Shown here: positions 27,353 through 36,262 of the stretch, in pieces
Layout of the letters: every line of letters starts with the position of its first letter
Numbering within the stretch: the first letter of the stretch is position 1
Assembly: GCA_964579415.1 (NCBI GenBank)
Contig: CAZOGW010000004.1
Location: forward strand, 1 to 64,000
DNA: 64,000 nucleotides
Origin: CAZOGW01 sp964579415
GTDB lineage: Bacteria; Actinomycetota; Acidimicrobiia; Spongiisociales; UBA5794
Direction: 5' to 3'
Notes under the pieces: generated by a model
The model's input: only the letters and a program-made list of their open reading frames with translations
Told to the model about the DNA's origin: nothing
The model's database searches: none
Position numbers and translations under genes: made by a program

Positions 27353-28183
27353 TTCCCGTACCTGCTGGCGCTTCCCCGTGACGGTCTTCACCGCCAGCAC
27401 CACGAAGAAGAGCACCACCGGCACGATGGCCATCGTTGCCGAGCCGGACGTGTCGGCGTGGTAGCTGACGACGAGGCCCGCCACCACCGATCCGACGCCG
27501 ATTGCGGCACCGGTGACCATCATCGTCGGCACCCGGCGCACCAGCAGCGCCGCGGTTGCCGGCGGCCCCACCAGCAGGCCGAACACCAGCAGCGTCCCCA
27601 CCGTCTGGAACGAGCACACGATCGCCAGCGTCACCAATCCGAGCAGGACCAGGTGGGCACGTTTCGGACCGAGACCGAGCAACTCTGCCTTCTGCTCGTT
27701 GAACGACAGGACCAGGAAGGGTCTGTAGAACGCCACCGACAGCAGCACCGCTATCAGGGCCACCACCGCCAGCATGACCACGTCCGACCGGGTCACCCCG
27801 AGGGCATCCCCGAAGAGGATGGCGGTGAGGTCGCCGGCGTACGTGGCCGAGCGCGAGATGAGGATGACTCCCAGACCCAGCATGCCGACAAACAGCAGCC
27901 CGATGCCGGTGTCCTCGGAGAAGGCTGTCTGCCGGTGAACCAGGTTGACCCCGCCGATCATCACCACCGCGGCCGCCGCCGCGCCCAGCAGCGGGTTGAA
28001 TCCCAGCAGCACCGCCGCCGCTATCCCGGGGACGACGCCGTGCACCAGGGCGTCGCCGAGGAAGGTCATTCCCCGGATCACCACCCAGGTGCCCACCACC
28101 GATGTCGCCACGGCGGCGAGGGCGCCACCGACCAGGGCACGCTGCTGGAAGGCCAGCTCGAAGGGTGCGGTGAGCCAGTCCAC
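27341..28183 (-). CDS. Metal ABC transporter permease (ZnuB type)
   Basis: A 280-residue permease of the ABC-3 (Zn/Mn) family with about eight membrane helices. The conserved RGMTFLGDALVHGVVPGIAAA segment and GLGPKRAHLVLLGLVTLAIV fit ZnuB. The GTG start at 28183 lies 1 base after the stop of the binding-protein gene, with GGAGAG upstream. The C-terminus ends in a heptad array. The cognate ATPase is on the opposite strand at 29749-30576. Confidence 0.9.
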   Translation of the reverse strand: MDWLTAPFELAFQQRALVGGALAAVATSVVGTWVVIRGMTFLGDALVHGVVPGIAAAVLLGFNPLLGAAAAAVVMIGGVNLVHRQTAFSEDTGIGLLFVGMLGLGVILISRSATYAGDLTAILFGDALGVTRSDVVMLAVVALIAVLLSVAFYRPFLVLSFNEQKAELLGLGPKRAHLVLLGLVTLAIVCSFQTVGTLLVFGLLVGPPATAALLVRRVPTMMVTGAAIGVGSVVAGLVVSYHADTSGSATMAIVPVVLFFVVLAVKTVTGKRQQVREPST

Positions 28184-28184
28184 G

Positions 28185-29285
28185 TCATCTCTCCGCGATG
28201 AGGGCTTCGGCGATCCGTGTGGCGTTCGTCTGCAGCATCCCTGCCAGGGTATCGGCACCGGAGCCCGGCTCGCCAAGCGAGTCGACATAGAGCGGGACCA
28301 CTGCGATCGGACGACCCACCTCGGCCCCAACCGCCTCCCCCAGGGTCGCCGACACGGTGCCCTCGGCGAAGATGGCGGGAACATCCTGCTCCTCGATCTC
28401 GTGGACCAGCTCGGCGAGGTCTGCTGACGAAGGCTCGGCCAGCGTGGAACCGCCCGGGATGACGGTGCCGACGACGGTGAACCCGTAGCGGTCGGCGAAG
28501 TACCCCATGGCGTCGTGAAGGGTGACCAGGACGCGCCGCTCTTCGGGGACCGCCGAGAGGATCTCGACGATACGGGCATCGAGGGCAGTCATCTCGTCGC
28601 TGAAGTCGGCGGCGCCGGTGGCCCAGTCCACGGTGGGATCGAGCTCGGTGAGCTCGGCGGCGACGACGTCGGCGGCGTCCGCCATGCGCAACGGATCCAT
28701 GTGGATGTGCGGATCGAACTCGCCGTGGTCGTGTCCATGACCGTCATCGAGGTCGTGACCTTCCCTTTCTCCATGGTCGCCCTCCACTGCGAACGGGATC
28801 GGATCCACCAGGGCCGCCACCTCCACCAGGTTGGCGCCCTCCGCCGAGTCGATCACGTCCTCGAAGGCACCCTCGAAGGTGAGGCCGTTGGCGACCACCA
28901 GGTCGGCATCGGCGAGCGCCGCCACCTGCTGCGAGGAGGGAGAGAAGTCATGGGGGTCCGCACCCACGGGTATCAGAACCTCGACATCGGCGTTGTCCCC
29001 CGCCACGGCCCGCACCACCTCGCCGAGCATTGAAGTCGTCGCCACCACCGTGAGCCGCTCCCCGCTCGTGGACGGCGCCGATGTCGGCTCCTCGTCCGGA
29101 ACGACAGTGGTCTGCAGAGCCGCCTCCCCACCGGTCGAGGTGTCCTCAGGATCATCGGCGGTGGACGACCCGCATCCGGCCAGCAGCACCGCCACCAGCA
29201 ACACCGATCCTGCCGCCCTCCTCAGGCGCCGAGGTTGCAGCTTCCCGGCCCTCTCTATAATATTGAGAATCGTTACTACTCTCAT
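28185..29285 (-). CDS. Zinc ABC transporter substrate-binding lipoprotein (ZnuA type)
   Basis: About 366 residues. A lipobox VLLAGC is followed by a linker and the cluster A-I metal-binding fold: GADPHDFSPS (first His), a His/Asp-rich loop (GDHGEREGHDLDDGHGHDHG) typical of zinc-specific proteins, HIHMDP, and AIFAEG. The start is uncertain. ATGs at 29288 and 29285 lie across the predicted metal regulator site, whereas a CTG at about 29237, after GAGAGGG, would give a normal signal peptide beginning near QPRRLRRAAGS. High-affinity zinc uptake is the likely role. Confidence 0.88.
   Translation of the reverse strand: MRVVTILNIIERAGKLQPRRLRRAAGSVLLVAVLLAGCGSSTADDPEDTSTGGEAALQTTVVPDEEPTSAPSTSGERLTVVATTSMLGEVVRAVAGDNADVEVLIPVGADPHDFSPSSQQVAALADADLVVANGLTFEGAFEDVIDSAEGANLVEVAALVDPIPFAVEGDHGEREGHDLDDGHGHDHGEFDPHIHMDPLRMADAADVVAAELTELDPTVDWATGAADFSDEMTALDARIVEILSAVPEERRVLVTLHDAMGYFADRYGFTVVGTVIPGGSTLAEPSSADLAELVHEIEEQDVPAIFAEGTVSATLGEAVGAEVGRPIAVVPLYVDSLGEPGSGADTLAGMLQTNATRIAEALIAER
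29256..29279. promoter_or_regulatory. Divergent Zur-type promoter/operator
   Basis: A perfect TATAAT (29256-29261, plus strand) overlaps a minus-strand TATTAT, giving back-to-back -10 elements. The adjoining AT-rich TAATATTGAGAATCGTTA resembles an imperfect Fur/Zur box. Location between znuA-like and fur-family genes fits zinc-dependent repression of both. Confidence 0.6.
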
Positions 29286-29314
29286 CACGTCAAGTTAGTC
29301 ACGGAGGCCGCCCT

Positions 29315-29752
29315 ATGCAACCGGCGCTGGAACGCCAGATTCGTACCAGGCTCAAGCGCCGCGGGGTGCGATATACCAGCGGCCGGCACCTGCTCGTCGA
29401 AGCACTCGCCGACGCTGACGGCCCCCGCTCGGCTGCCGAGCTGCTGATCGACCTCGACCGCTCGGTGCCCCTCTCTTCCATCTACCGCTCGCTGACCGTG
29501 CTCGAGCGCGCCGAGGTGCTCAAGCCCCACCTCGGCGCCAGAGGCGTCAGCCGGTACGAGTTGGCGGAATGGCTCTCCGGGCACCACCATCACCTGATGT
29601 GCACTACCTGCGGCGCAGTCGACGACATCCATCTCTTCGTGGAGGCCGAGGCGGCCCTGGAGGTGCTGGTCGCGGCGATCGGGGCACAGACGACATTCGC
29701 TCCTACCTCCCATTCCCTCGACATCGAGGGCCGCTGTAGCAGGTGCGCATGA
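29315..29752 (+). CDS. Fur family transcriptional regulator (likely Zur)
   Basis: A 145-residue Fur family protein. The winged helix (RLKRRGVRYTSGRHLLVEALADADGPRSAAELL) is followed by the metal sites HHHHLMCTTCGAVDD and a C-terminal CSRC pair, which form the structural zinc site. GGAGG lies 7 nt before the ATG. It overlaps the ATPase gene by 4 nt and is divergent from the zinc-binding protein gene, so Zur function is inferred from context rather than residues alone. Confidence 0.9.
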   Translation: MQPALERQIRTRLKRRGVRYTSGRHLLVEALADADGPRSAAELLIDLDRSVPLSSIYRSLTVLERAEVLKPHLGARGVSRYELAEWLSGHHHHLMCTTCGAVDDIHLFVEAEAALEVLVAAIGAQTTFAPTSHSLDIEGRCSRCA

Positions 29753-30576
29753 ACCCCGCGGTGACCGCCCGAGATGTCTCGTTCCGCTTCGGCGCCCACC
29801 TGGCCGTCTCCACATCCACCTTCGAGATCCCCGTCGGCGCCATCACCGCCATCGTCGGTCCCAACGGCTCGGGCAAGTCGACGCTGTTCAACGGCGTCGC
29901 CGGACTGCACCGACCAGCCACCGGCACGCTCCAGGTCCTCCCGGTGGACAGCCGCCCCCGCCGCATCTCGTACGTCCTGCAGTCGACCCGGGTCAACGAG
30001 GCCCTACCGGTCACTGTTCGCGAAGTGGTGACGATGGGGCGTTATGCCGCCGCCGGCGCCTACCGGCGCCTTACCGACACCGACCGGGCGGCGGTGGACG
30101 CCGCGCTGCAGCGGATGGGCATCACCGACCTCGCCAAGCGGCACCTCGGCGAACTCTCCGGCGGCCAGCGCCAGCGTGTCCTCATCGCCCAGGGCCTGGC
30201 CCAGGACCACGACATGCTCCTCCTCGACGAGCCCGTCACCGGCCTCGACGTCACCTCGGCGCGGGCCATCGACGAGGTGATCCACGAGGAGAACGCACGT
30301 GGCTGCACCGTGGTGCTCACCACCCACGACCTCGCCGAGGCGCGCATGGCCGACCACGTACTCCTACTCGCCGGCCGGGTGGTGGCGTCCGGCCCTCCGG
30401 GCGAGGTGCTCACTCCTGAGAACCTCACCCAGGCCTACGGCGCCAGCCTCCTGCATGGAGCGGAGGGCGAGTTCTTCCTCGAGGACCCTGCACACCGGCC
30501 CATCCCCGGGCGCCATGTGCACCGCGACCGGACGATCCATGTGGAGGCGTCGCCACATGAACAGCATGGGGGTTAG
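29749..30576 (+). CDS. Metal ABC transporter ATP-binding protein (ZnuC type)
   Basis: A 275-residue ATPase. Walker A is VGPNGSGKST, the signature is LGELSGGQRQRV, Walker B is MLLLDEPVTGLD and the switch His is in LTTHDLAEA. A C-terminal extension of about 40 residues is His-rich (HRPIPGRHVHRD...HEQHGG), as in zinc ATPases. The start overlaps the fur-family stop (ATGA). It completes the transporter encoded divergently by the binding protein and permease. Confidence 0.93.
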   Translation: MNPAVTARDVSFRFGAHLAVSTSTFEIPVGAITAIVGPNGSGKSTLFNGVAGLHRPATGTLQVLPVDSRPRRISYVLQSTRVNEALPVTVREVVTMGRYAAAGAYRRLTDTDRAAVDAALQRMGITDLAKRHLGELSGGQRQRVLIAQGLAQDHDMLLLDEPVTGLDVTSARAIDEVIHEENARGCTVVLTTHDLAEARMADHVLLLAGRVVASGPPGEVLTPENLTQAYGASLLHGAEGEFFLEDPAHRPIPGRHVHRDRTIHVEASPHEQHGG

Positions 30577-30593
30577 CTGACTCTCTGCGGGGC

Positions 30594-30651
30594 GATACTA
30601 CGTACTAAGTACTAGGTACTAAGTACTAGGTACTAAGTACTAGGTACTAAG
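30594..30651. repeat. Long GTACTAA/GTACTAG heptad array (8 units)
   Basis: About eight heptamers, beginning with one ATACTAC and then alternating GTACTAA and GTACTAG, fill the gap between the zinc ATPase gene and the DNA ligase gene, both on the plus strand. The alternation gives a 14-bp higher-order period. It is the longest uninterrupted array in the window. Confidence 0.9.
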
Positions 30652-30697
30652 CAGCCCGTAGTACCAAATACCCCGTTCTCGAATACCATCTCAAGCG

Positions 30698-32233
30698 ATG
30701 TGTGGTACACCCACCCTTTCCACTCTGGTGGCGACCTCCGAAGCCGTGGCCTCCACTCGGTCGCGGTTGGCGAAGCGGGATGCAATCGCGGAGCTGCTGA
30801 CGGGGCTGCCGGACGGGGAGGTGGCGCTCGGCATCGCCTACCTGGCGGGTGCTCCGCGGCAGGACCGGCTCGGGGTGGGTTGGGCCACCGTTGCGCAACC
30901 CGAGGCGACAGCATCCGAGGAGGCGAGCCTCAGCCTCGCCGATGTCGACGCCGCCTTCGACCAACTGGCCGCTACCGCCGGCGCCGGGTCGAAGCAGCGG
31001 CGCCTCTCGATCCTCGCCGATCTCTTCGGCGCCGCTACCGCCGCCGAGCAGGACTTCCTGCGCCGGCTCCTGCTGAGGAATCTGACCCAGGGAGCGACCG
31101 AAGGCGTCATGGTGGAGGCACTGGCCCAGGCAGCCGGGGTACCCGCCGATGCGGTGAGGCGTGCCGTCATGCTCTCCGGCAGCCTGGTCGAGGCGGGATC
31201 GGCCCTCATCAACGGCGGCGCCTCCGCCCTGGACCGCTTCCGCCTCACCGTGGGCGTCCCGCTGGGGCCGATGCTGGCGGCGACCGCACCCGACGTCGCC
31301 ACCGCCATGGCCACCTTCGGTGAGGCGGCCGTGGAGCGAAAACTCGACGGTATGCGCATCCAGGCCCACCGCTCCGGCGGCACGGTCCGGCTCTTCACCC
31401 GCAACCTGAACGACGTCACCGGGCGACTACCCGAGGTGGCGGCTCAGATCGCCGGGCTCCACCATGATCCCCTCATCCTCGACGGGGAGATCCTGGCTCA
31501 CGACGGCAGCGGCCGCCCGCTGCCGTTCCAGACCAGCATGAGCCGGTTCGGCACCGGCGACGAGGGCACCGATGCCCGCCACGGCGTACCGATCGGGCTC
31601 TTCGTCTTCGACGCTCTCCACATCGACGGCACCGACCTCGTCGACCTTCCCGCCCGGGAACGCTGGACGCACCTGTCGTCGCTCCCGGAGCCGATGCTGG
31701 TGCCCCGCATCATCACCGCCGACGTCGCCGAGGCCGAGGCCTTCGCCGCCGCCACGCTGGCGGCCGGGCACGAGGGCGTGATGGTGAAGGACCCCGGTGC
31801 TCCCTACGCCGCCGGGCGCCGGGGCACCGCCTGGCTCAAGGTGAAGCCGGCCCACACGCTCGACCTGGTCGTGCTCGCCGTGGAGTGGGGCTCGGGACGT
31901 CGCCACGGGAAGCTGTCGAACATCCACCTCGGTGCCCGCTCGGGTGACGGTTTCGTGATGCTGGGAAAGACGTTCAAGGGTATGACCGACGCCATGCTCG
32001 CCTGGCAGACGGAGCGCTTCCTCGCCCTGGAAACGCACCGCAGCGGGCACGTGGTACACGTCCGCCCCGAGCAGGTGGTGGAGATCGCCTTCGACGGGAT
32101 CCAGGCCAGTACCCGCTATCCCGGCGGCATGGCGCTCCGCTTCGCCCGGGTCAAGCGCTACCGCGACGACAAGACAGCCGCAGAAGCGGACACGATCGAT
32201 ACGGTTAGGGCCCTGCACACACGTAGTACGTAG
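30698..32233 (+). CDS. ATP-dependent DNA ligase (LigB type)
   Basis: A 511-residue ligase. An N-terminal DNA-binding domain (residues 8-195) is followed by the adenylation domain with motif I ERKLDGMRI (Lys215), motif III-like FVFDALHIDG, motif IV EGVMVKDP and motif V TAWLKVKP, then an OB domain. This is the actinobacterial LigB/LigC-type accessory ligase used in repair; replication normally uses the NAD ligase. Its last residues (RST) and TAG stop come from a GTAGTAC array. Confidence 0.93.
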   Translation: MCGTPTLSTLVATSEAVASTRSRLAKRDAIAELLTGLPDGEVALGIAYLAGAPRQDRLGVGWATVAQPEATASEEASLSLADVDAAFDQLAATAGAGSKQRRLSILADLFGAATAAEQDFLRRLLLRNLTQGATEGVMVEALAQAAGVPADAVRRAVMLSGSLVEAGSALINGGASALDRFRLTVGVPLGPMLAATAPDVATAMATFGEAAVERKLDGMRIQAHRSGGTVRLFTRNLNDVTGRLPEVAAQIAGLHHDPLILDGEILAHDGSGRPLPFQTSMSRFGTGDEGTDARHGVPIGLFVFDALHIDGTDLVDLPARERWTHLSSLPEPMLVPRIITADVAEAEAFAAATLAAGHEGVMVKDPGAPYAAGRRGTAWLKVKPAHTLDLVVLAVEWGSGRRHGKLSNIHLGARSGDGFVMLGKTFKGMTDAMLAWQTERFLALETHRSGHVVHVRPEQVVEIAFDGIQASTRYPGGMALRFARVKRYRDDKTAAEADTIDTVRALHTRST

Positions 32234-32238
32234 TACGT
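32222..32238. repeat. GTAGTAC heptad array at a convergent gene end
   Basis: Two GTAGTAC units plus a partial one lie in the 4-bp gap and end of the ligase gene, where it meets the beta-helix lipoprotein gene. The ligase stop codon lies within the array. Confidence 0.75.
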
Positions 32239-33965
32239 CAGTCCTCTTCCACCTCGGTGGTACTCGTAGGCGCCTCCGTGGTGCTGCTCGTGCTGCTCGT
32301 GCTACTGCTCGTCGTCGTCGGTGGCTGGGTTTCCACCACGACGATGTCCGGGTTGAGCACGGTGACCTTGTCGCGCTCGACGAGCCGGTCCGACTCGGGA
32401 CGGCCCAGCACCAGCACGCCGCGAATGCGGATGTTGACCGACACCGCGTTCGTCCCCGAACCGATCATCAGCGTCTCACCGTAGGGGTCCGACATGGCGA
32501 ACCCGTGGACCTCCATGCCGATGTCGCCGTCGACGAGGAAGATGCGTCCGTTGGCGGTGTCGACGTTGGCGGCGGCGTCGGCGAACAATTCGGGAGCAGC
32601 CCGCGCCGAGACGGTCAGGTTGGTGGCCAGCAGCGACGGCACCTGTTCGGGGACTCCGTTGCCGGCCGAGTTGTAACTCGCCTCGGCGAGGATCGCTCCC
32701 TGGCGAGCGGCGTCGGCGAACTCACCGGTTCCGGCGCTGATGGCGAACCCCTGCCCGTCGTCGATGTCGGGGGTCACCGCGACGTTCGACAGGATGGTGG
32801 TGCTCTTCGCCGGCGCCACCAGATGGATGCCCACCGCGGCGTGTTCCAGGTTCAGGTTGGAGATCTGCCCCCATGGCCCCAGGCCGGCTTCGCTGGTGTA
32901 GAAGGTGGCGTCGATCGGGTCGACGATGGGGTACTCGAAGGAGGCGCCGAGACGGATCCCGGTGTTCACCCCGAAAGTGGCGACATTGTCGAGGACGTAC
33001 CCGTCGGAGCGGCCGAGGTGGAACCCGACATTGTCGACGCGGGAGGCGATGGCGCCGAACACCCAGGAGCGGGACTCCCCCGGCGCCGCGTCGGTGGGGA
33101 CGTATGGGCCCACCACCGGAGCGAAGTGGACGTTGGTGAAGACGTTGCGAGCGTCGCTGTCGGCGACGACGAAGCCCTTGTTGAACCCGAACAGCGTGAC
33201 TCCGTCGACGCGTAGCGGGCCACCCTGGCGGACATAGGCGAAGTCGAAGTAGCGGTCACCGATGAGGTCGGCCAGCGTCACCTGGCTGGCGTCCTCGATG
33301 AGGAAGGTCGGCGCCATGGCGGCTACGTGCTCGTCGATGAAGAAGTCGCGGGCCTCGGTGAAGGTGCGGTACACGTAGTCGCCGTCCGGGTCCGCCAGTT
33401 CGGCGTCGGTGGGCATCGGCTGCTGGTCATAGCTGATCCACAGCCCCCGCACCGTGGTGCCCGGCTCGAGGACGAACACCGACTCGGTGGTCACGTCGGG
33501 CCGGGCCAGGATCTTGACGCCGCCGAGATCGGTTTCGGGCCAGGGATAGGGACCGCCCACGTTTATCGAGGTGCCGGTGGTGGACCCGACCAGGGCCACC
33601 CCGGTGGCGACCCGTACCGGGGAGGCCAGGACGTAGGCGTCCCGGCCCGACACCGGCGGAATCAGGACCACTCCCCCGCCGGCGGCCTCGGCTGCGTCGA
33701 TGGCGCGCTGGAAAGCGGGGGCGTCGTCCTCCTTGGCGTCGGCGACAGCGCCGAAGTCGGCCACCGAGAAAGTCACGCCGTCGAGGGCGTCCACCGGTGG
33801 CGGGGGCGGAGCGGTGGTGGCGAGGATGGTGGTCGGGGCGGCGGTGGTGGTCGGCGGCGGGGCGGCGGTTGTGCTGGTAGTGCCTGCGTCGTCCGAGTTG
33901 CAGGCGACAGCAAGCACGGCGAGGCACACCAGAGCCACCAGGGGACGGATCACCGACCTCAACAT
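32238..33965 (-). CDS. Secreted beta-helix lipoprotein (pectate lyase 3-like)
   Basis: A 575-residue lipoprotein. The lipobox is VLAVAC (Cys22), then a Thr/Pro linker. FSVADFGAVADAKEDDAPAFQRAID and GGGVVLIPP near residues 65-105 are the pectate-lyase-3 superfamily start, followed by repeated beta-helix turns. A second Ser/Thr-rich low-complexity tail ends the protein. No catalytic residues could be named, so carbohydrate binding, polysaccharide lysis and a purely structural role are all open. Confidence 0.75.
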   Translation of the reverse strand: MLRSVIRPLVALVCLAVLAVACNSDDAGTTSTTAAPPPTTTAAPTTILATTAPPPPPVDALDGVTFSVADFGAVADAKEDDAPAFQRAIDAAEAAGGGVVLIPPVSGRDAYVLASPVRVATGVALVGSTTGTSINVGGPYPWPETDLGGVKILARPDVTTESVFVLEPGTTVRGLWISYDQQPMPTDAELADPDGDYVYRTFTEARDFFIDEHVAAMAPTFLIEDASQVTLADLIGDRYFDFAYVRQGGPLRVDGVTLFGFNKGFVVADSDARNVFTNVHFAPVVGPYVPTDAAPGESRSWVFGAIASRVDNVGFHLGRSDGYVLDNVATFGVNTGIRLGASFEYPIVDPIDATFYTSEAGLGPWGQISNLNLEHAAVGIHLVAPAKSTTILSNVAVTPDIDDGQGFAISAGTGEFADAARQGAILAEASYNSAGNGVPEQVPSLLATNLTVSARAAPELFADAAANVDTANGRIFLVDGDIGMEVHGFAMSDPYGETLMIGSGTNAVSVNIRIRGVLVLGRPESDRLVERDKVTVLNPDIVVVETQPPTTTSSSTSSTSSTTEAPTSTTEVEED

Positions 33966-34015
33966 GACGATGACTCTAGGAGGGTGCGGTCACTGAGCCG
34001 GTGCCGGCCGGCATC

Positions 34016-35161
34016 TCATACGACGGGGAGGCCGAGGCCCCGGGCGATGATGAGACGCTGGATCTCCGAGGTCCCCTCTCCGATGGTGAGGATCTTGGCG
34101 TCCCGGTAGTAGCGGGCAACCGGACCCTCCTCGATGAAGCCCGACCCGCCGTGGACCTGGACCGCCAGGTCCGCAGCGGCGACGGCCGCCTCGCTGGCGT
34201 ACAGCTTGGCGGCGGCGGCGGCCTGGGTGATCGGCTTGCCGGCATCCCGGAGGGCGGCGGCACGGTAGGTGAGCGCGGTCGCCGCCTCCACCGCCACCTG
34301 GAGATCGGCGAGAGGGAAGGCGATGCCCTGGTTGGCGCCGATGGGCCTGCCGAAGGCGTTGCGGTTGCGGGCGTACTCCACACTCGCATCCAGGCAGGCG
34401 CGCGCCAGGCCTACAGCCAGGGCGGCGATGGCGATACGGCCGTCGTCGAGGGTGGCGAGGAACTGGTGGATGCCGCGCCCCCGCTCCCCGAGGAGGTTGG
34501 CGGTGGGCACCCGGCAGCCGGAGAGGGAAAGGCCGTGAGTGTCGGAGGCGTGCCAGCCCAGCTTCTCGTAGGCCGGCTCGATGTGAAGTCCTGCCGTTCC
34601 CGAGGGGACGAGGATGGTGCTGATCTCGTCAGGTCCGGTCCGAGCCGTCACGGTGACCACCGAGGTGACCGGTGTACCCGAGTTGGTGATGAACGCCTTA
34701 GAGCCGTCGATGACCCACTCCTCGCCGTCGAGTCGGGCCCGGGTGTCGGTCGCTCGGGTGTCGGAGCCCCCGTCCGGCTCGGTGAGACCGAAGGCCGCCA
34801 GTGTCCGCCCGGCGAGCAGGTCGGGTAGCCACTCCTCCTGTTGCTGGGCGGTGCCGTACTCGACGATGGGTGTGATGCCCAGGCCTACCGCCGCCTCCAG
34901 GGTGATCCCCATCGACTGGTCGACCCGGCCTATCTCCTCGATGGCCACACACAGGGAGGTGAAGTCCCCCCCGAGCCCGCCGATCTCCTCGGCGAAGGGC
35001 AGGGCGAACAGCCCCAGGTCGCCCATCTTGCCCACCATCTCCACCGGGAAGTGGTGCTCCCGGTCCCAACGGGCGGCGTGGGGCCCGATCTCGGCTTCGG
35101 CGAACTCCCTCACCACCTTGCGGAACTGGGTGTGCTCGTCGCTCAGCTCGAATGTGGACAT
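34016..35161 (-). CDS. Acyl-CoA dehydrogenase
   Basis: A 381-residue FAD enzyme. FGLTEPDGGSDTRA and FITNSG are the flavin-binding signatures, and IGEGTSEIQR near the C-terminus holds the predicted catalytic Glu362. It most resembles short- or medium-chain and branched-chain acyl-CoA dehydrogenases, acting in beta-oxidation or branched amino acid breakdown. It is a single gene with no electron transfer flavoprotein nearby, so chain length is not assigned. Confidence 0.92.
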   Translation of the reverse strand: MSTFELSDEHTQFRKVVREFAEAEIGPHAARWDREHHFPVEMVGKMGDLGLFALPFAEEIGGLGGDFTSLCVAIEEIGRVDQSMGITLEAAVGLGITPIVEYGTAQQQEEWLPDLLAGRTLAAFGLTEPDGGSDTRATDTRARLDGEEWVIDGSKAFITNSGTPVTSVVTVTARTGPDEISTILVPSGTAGLHIEPAYEKLGWHASDTHGLSLSGCRVPTANLLGERGRGIHQFLATLDDGRIAIAALAVGLARACLDASVEYARNRNAFGRPIGANQGIAFPLADLQVAVEAATALTYRAAALRDAGKPITQAAAAAKLYASEAAVAAADLAVQVHGGSGFIEEGPVARYYRDAKILTIGEGTSEIQRLIIARGLGLPVV

Positions 35162-35302
35162 CGGGACCTCGTCGCCGGGAAGGATTGCGGTGTTGGCACG
35201 ACGTTAACGGTTGCCCGATCACCGAGAAACTCGGCGCGCGGCGACGGCCCGGTGGCGGCGTCGCCGAGGACCTATCCTCCGCAGGGAGACGGAGGTGCGT
35301 CG

Positions 35303-36160
35303 ATGCGTTGGCGGAATCTCGAATCCAGCGGTCAGGTCCAGGATCGGCGCGGCACGGGTAGGGCCGTCGGCGGCGTCGTCGGCGGCGCCGGGATCCTCGG
35401 CGTCCTCATCGTGCTGCTCACCAACCTCCTCGGCGGTGGCGCCGGGTTCGACCAGGTGGATGACCTTCTCGGTGGCATGGGAGGCGCCGAGCAGGCGCCC
35501 CAGCAGCAGGCTGCCGAGTTCGAGGGTATCGACGAGTCGGAAGACTTCGTCAGGCGCGTGCTGGGTAGCACCGAGACGGCATGGGGAGAGATCTTCTCCA
35601 GCGTGGAGCGCAACTACAACGTCCCCCACCTGGTGCTCTTCGAGGCAGCCACCGCTTCGGGCTGCGGGGGCGCCAACGCCGCCGTCGGCCCGCACTACTG
35701 CCCGGTCGACGAGACCATCTACATCGATCTCGACTTCTTCGGCGAGATGCAGCGACGCTTCGGCGCCGGGGCCGCCGAATTCGCCCAGGCGTACGTGATC
35801 GCCCACGAGGTGGGCCACCACGTCCAGAACGAACTGGACATCATGGACGAGGTGCAGCGCCTGCAACGCTCCGACCCGGGCGCCGCCAACGACCTCTCGG
35901 TGCGCCTCGAACTGCAGGCCGACTGTTTCGCCGGGGTGTGGGCGCACACGCTCTACCAGCGGGAGAACGTCCTAGAGCCCGGCGACATCGAAGACGCCCT
36001 GGCGGCTGCCGCCGCCGTCGGCGATGACCGTATCCAGCAGGCCACCACCGGTCAGGTCAACCCGGAGAGCTGGACCCACGGATCAGCCGACCAGCGCATG
36101 GAATGGTTCACCCAGGGATATGAGACAGGCGATGCGAACGGCTGTAACACCTTCGGTTGA
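35303..36160 (+). CDS. Neutral zinc metallopeptidase (YpfJ/KPN_02809 family)
   Basis: A 285-residue membrane-anchored protein. One membrane helix (GVVGGAGILGVLIVLLTNLL, residues 24-43) is followed by a zinc peptidase domain with AHEVGHHVQ (His168, Glu169, His172) and a downstream ELQADCFAG that supplies the third ligand. The family pattern SGCGGANAAVGPHYCP is complete. A GGAGGT ribosome site is 7 nt before the ATG. Function is presumed proteolytic, outside the membrane. Confidence 0.9.
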   Translation: MRWRNLESSGQVQDRRGTGRAVGGVVGGAGILGVLIVLLTNLLGGGAGFDQVDDLLGGMGGAEQAPQQQAAEFEGIDESEDFVRRVLGSTETAWGEIFSSVERNYNVPHLVLFEAATASGCGGANAAVGPHYCPVDETIYIDLDFFGEMQRRFGAGAAEFAQAYVIAHEVGHHVQNELDIMDEVQRLQRSDPGAANDLSVRLELQADCFAGVWAHTLYQRENVLEPGDIEDALAAAAAVGDDRIQQATTGQVNPESWTHGSADQRMEWFTQGYETGDANGCNTFG

Positions 36161-36186
36161 GCACGTCAGGTCCGGTCGGTGCCATG

Positions 36187-36224
36187 GGTACTTGGTACTT
36201 GGTAGCCGCGGATTACCAAGTACC
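36187..36224. repeat. GTACTTG inverted repeat pair (hairpin)
   Basis: GTACTTG units (36188-36204) are followed by their reverse complement (TACCAAGTACC, 36214-36224), with a CGCGGAT-containing spacer. The pair lies in the convergent gap between the zinc peptidase gene and the permease gene, and shares its spacer sequence with the hairpin at 53217-53274. Confidence 0.85.
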
Positions 36225-36262
36225 TCCCCGCTGCCAGGCCGCGTCGCTCCCCTGCACCAGCC

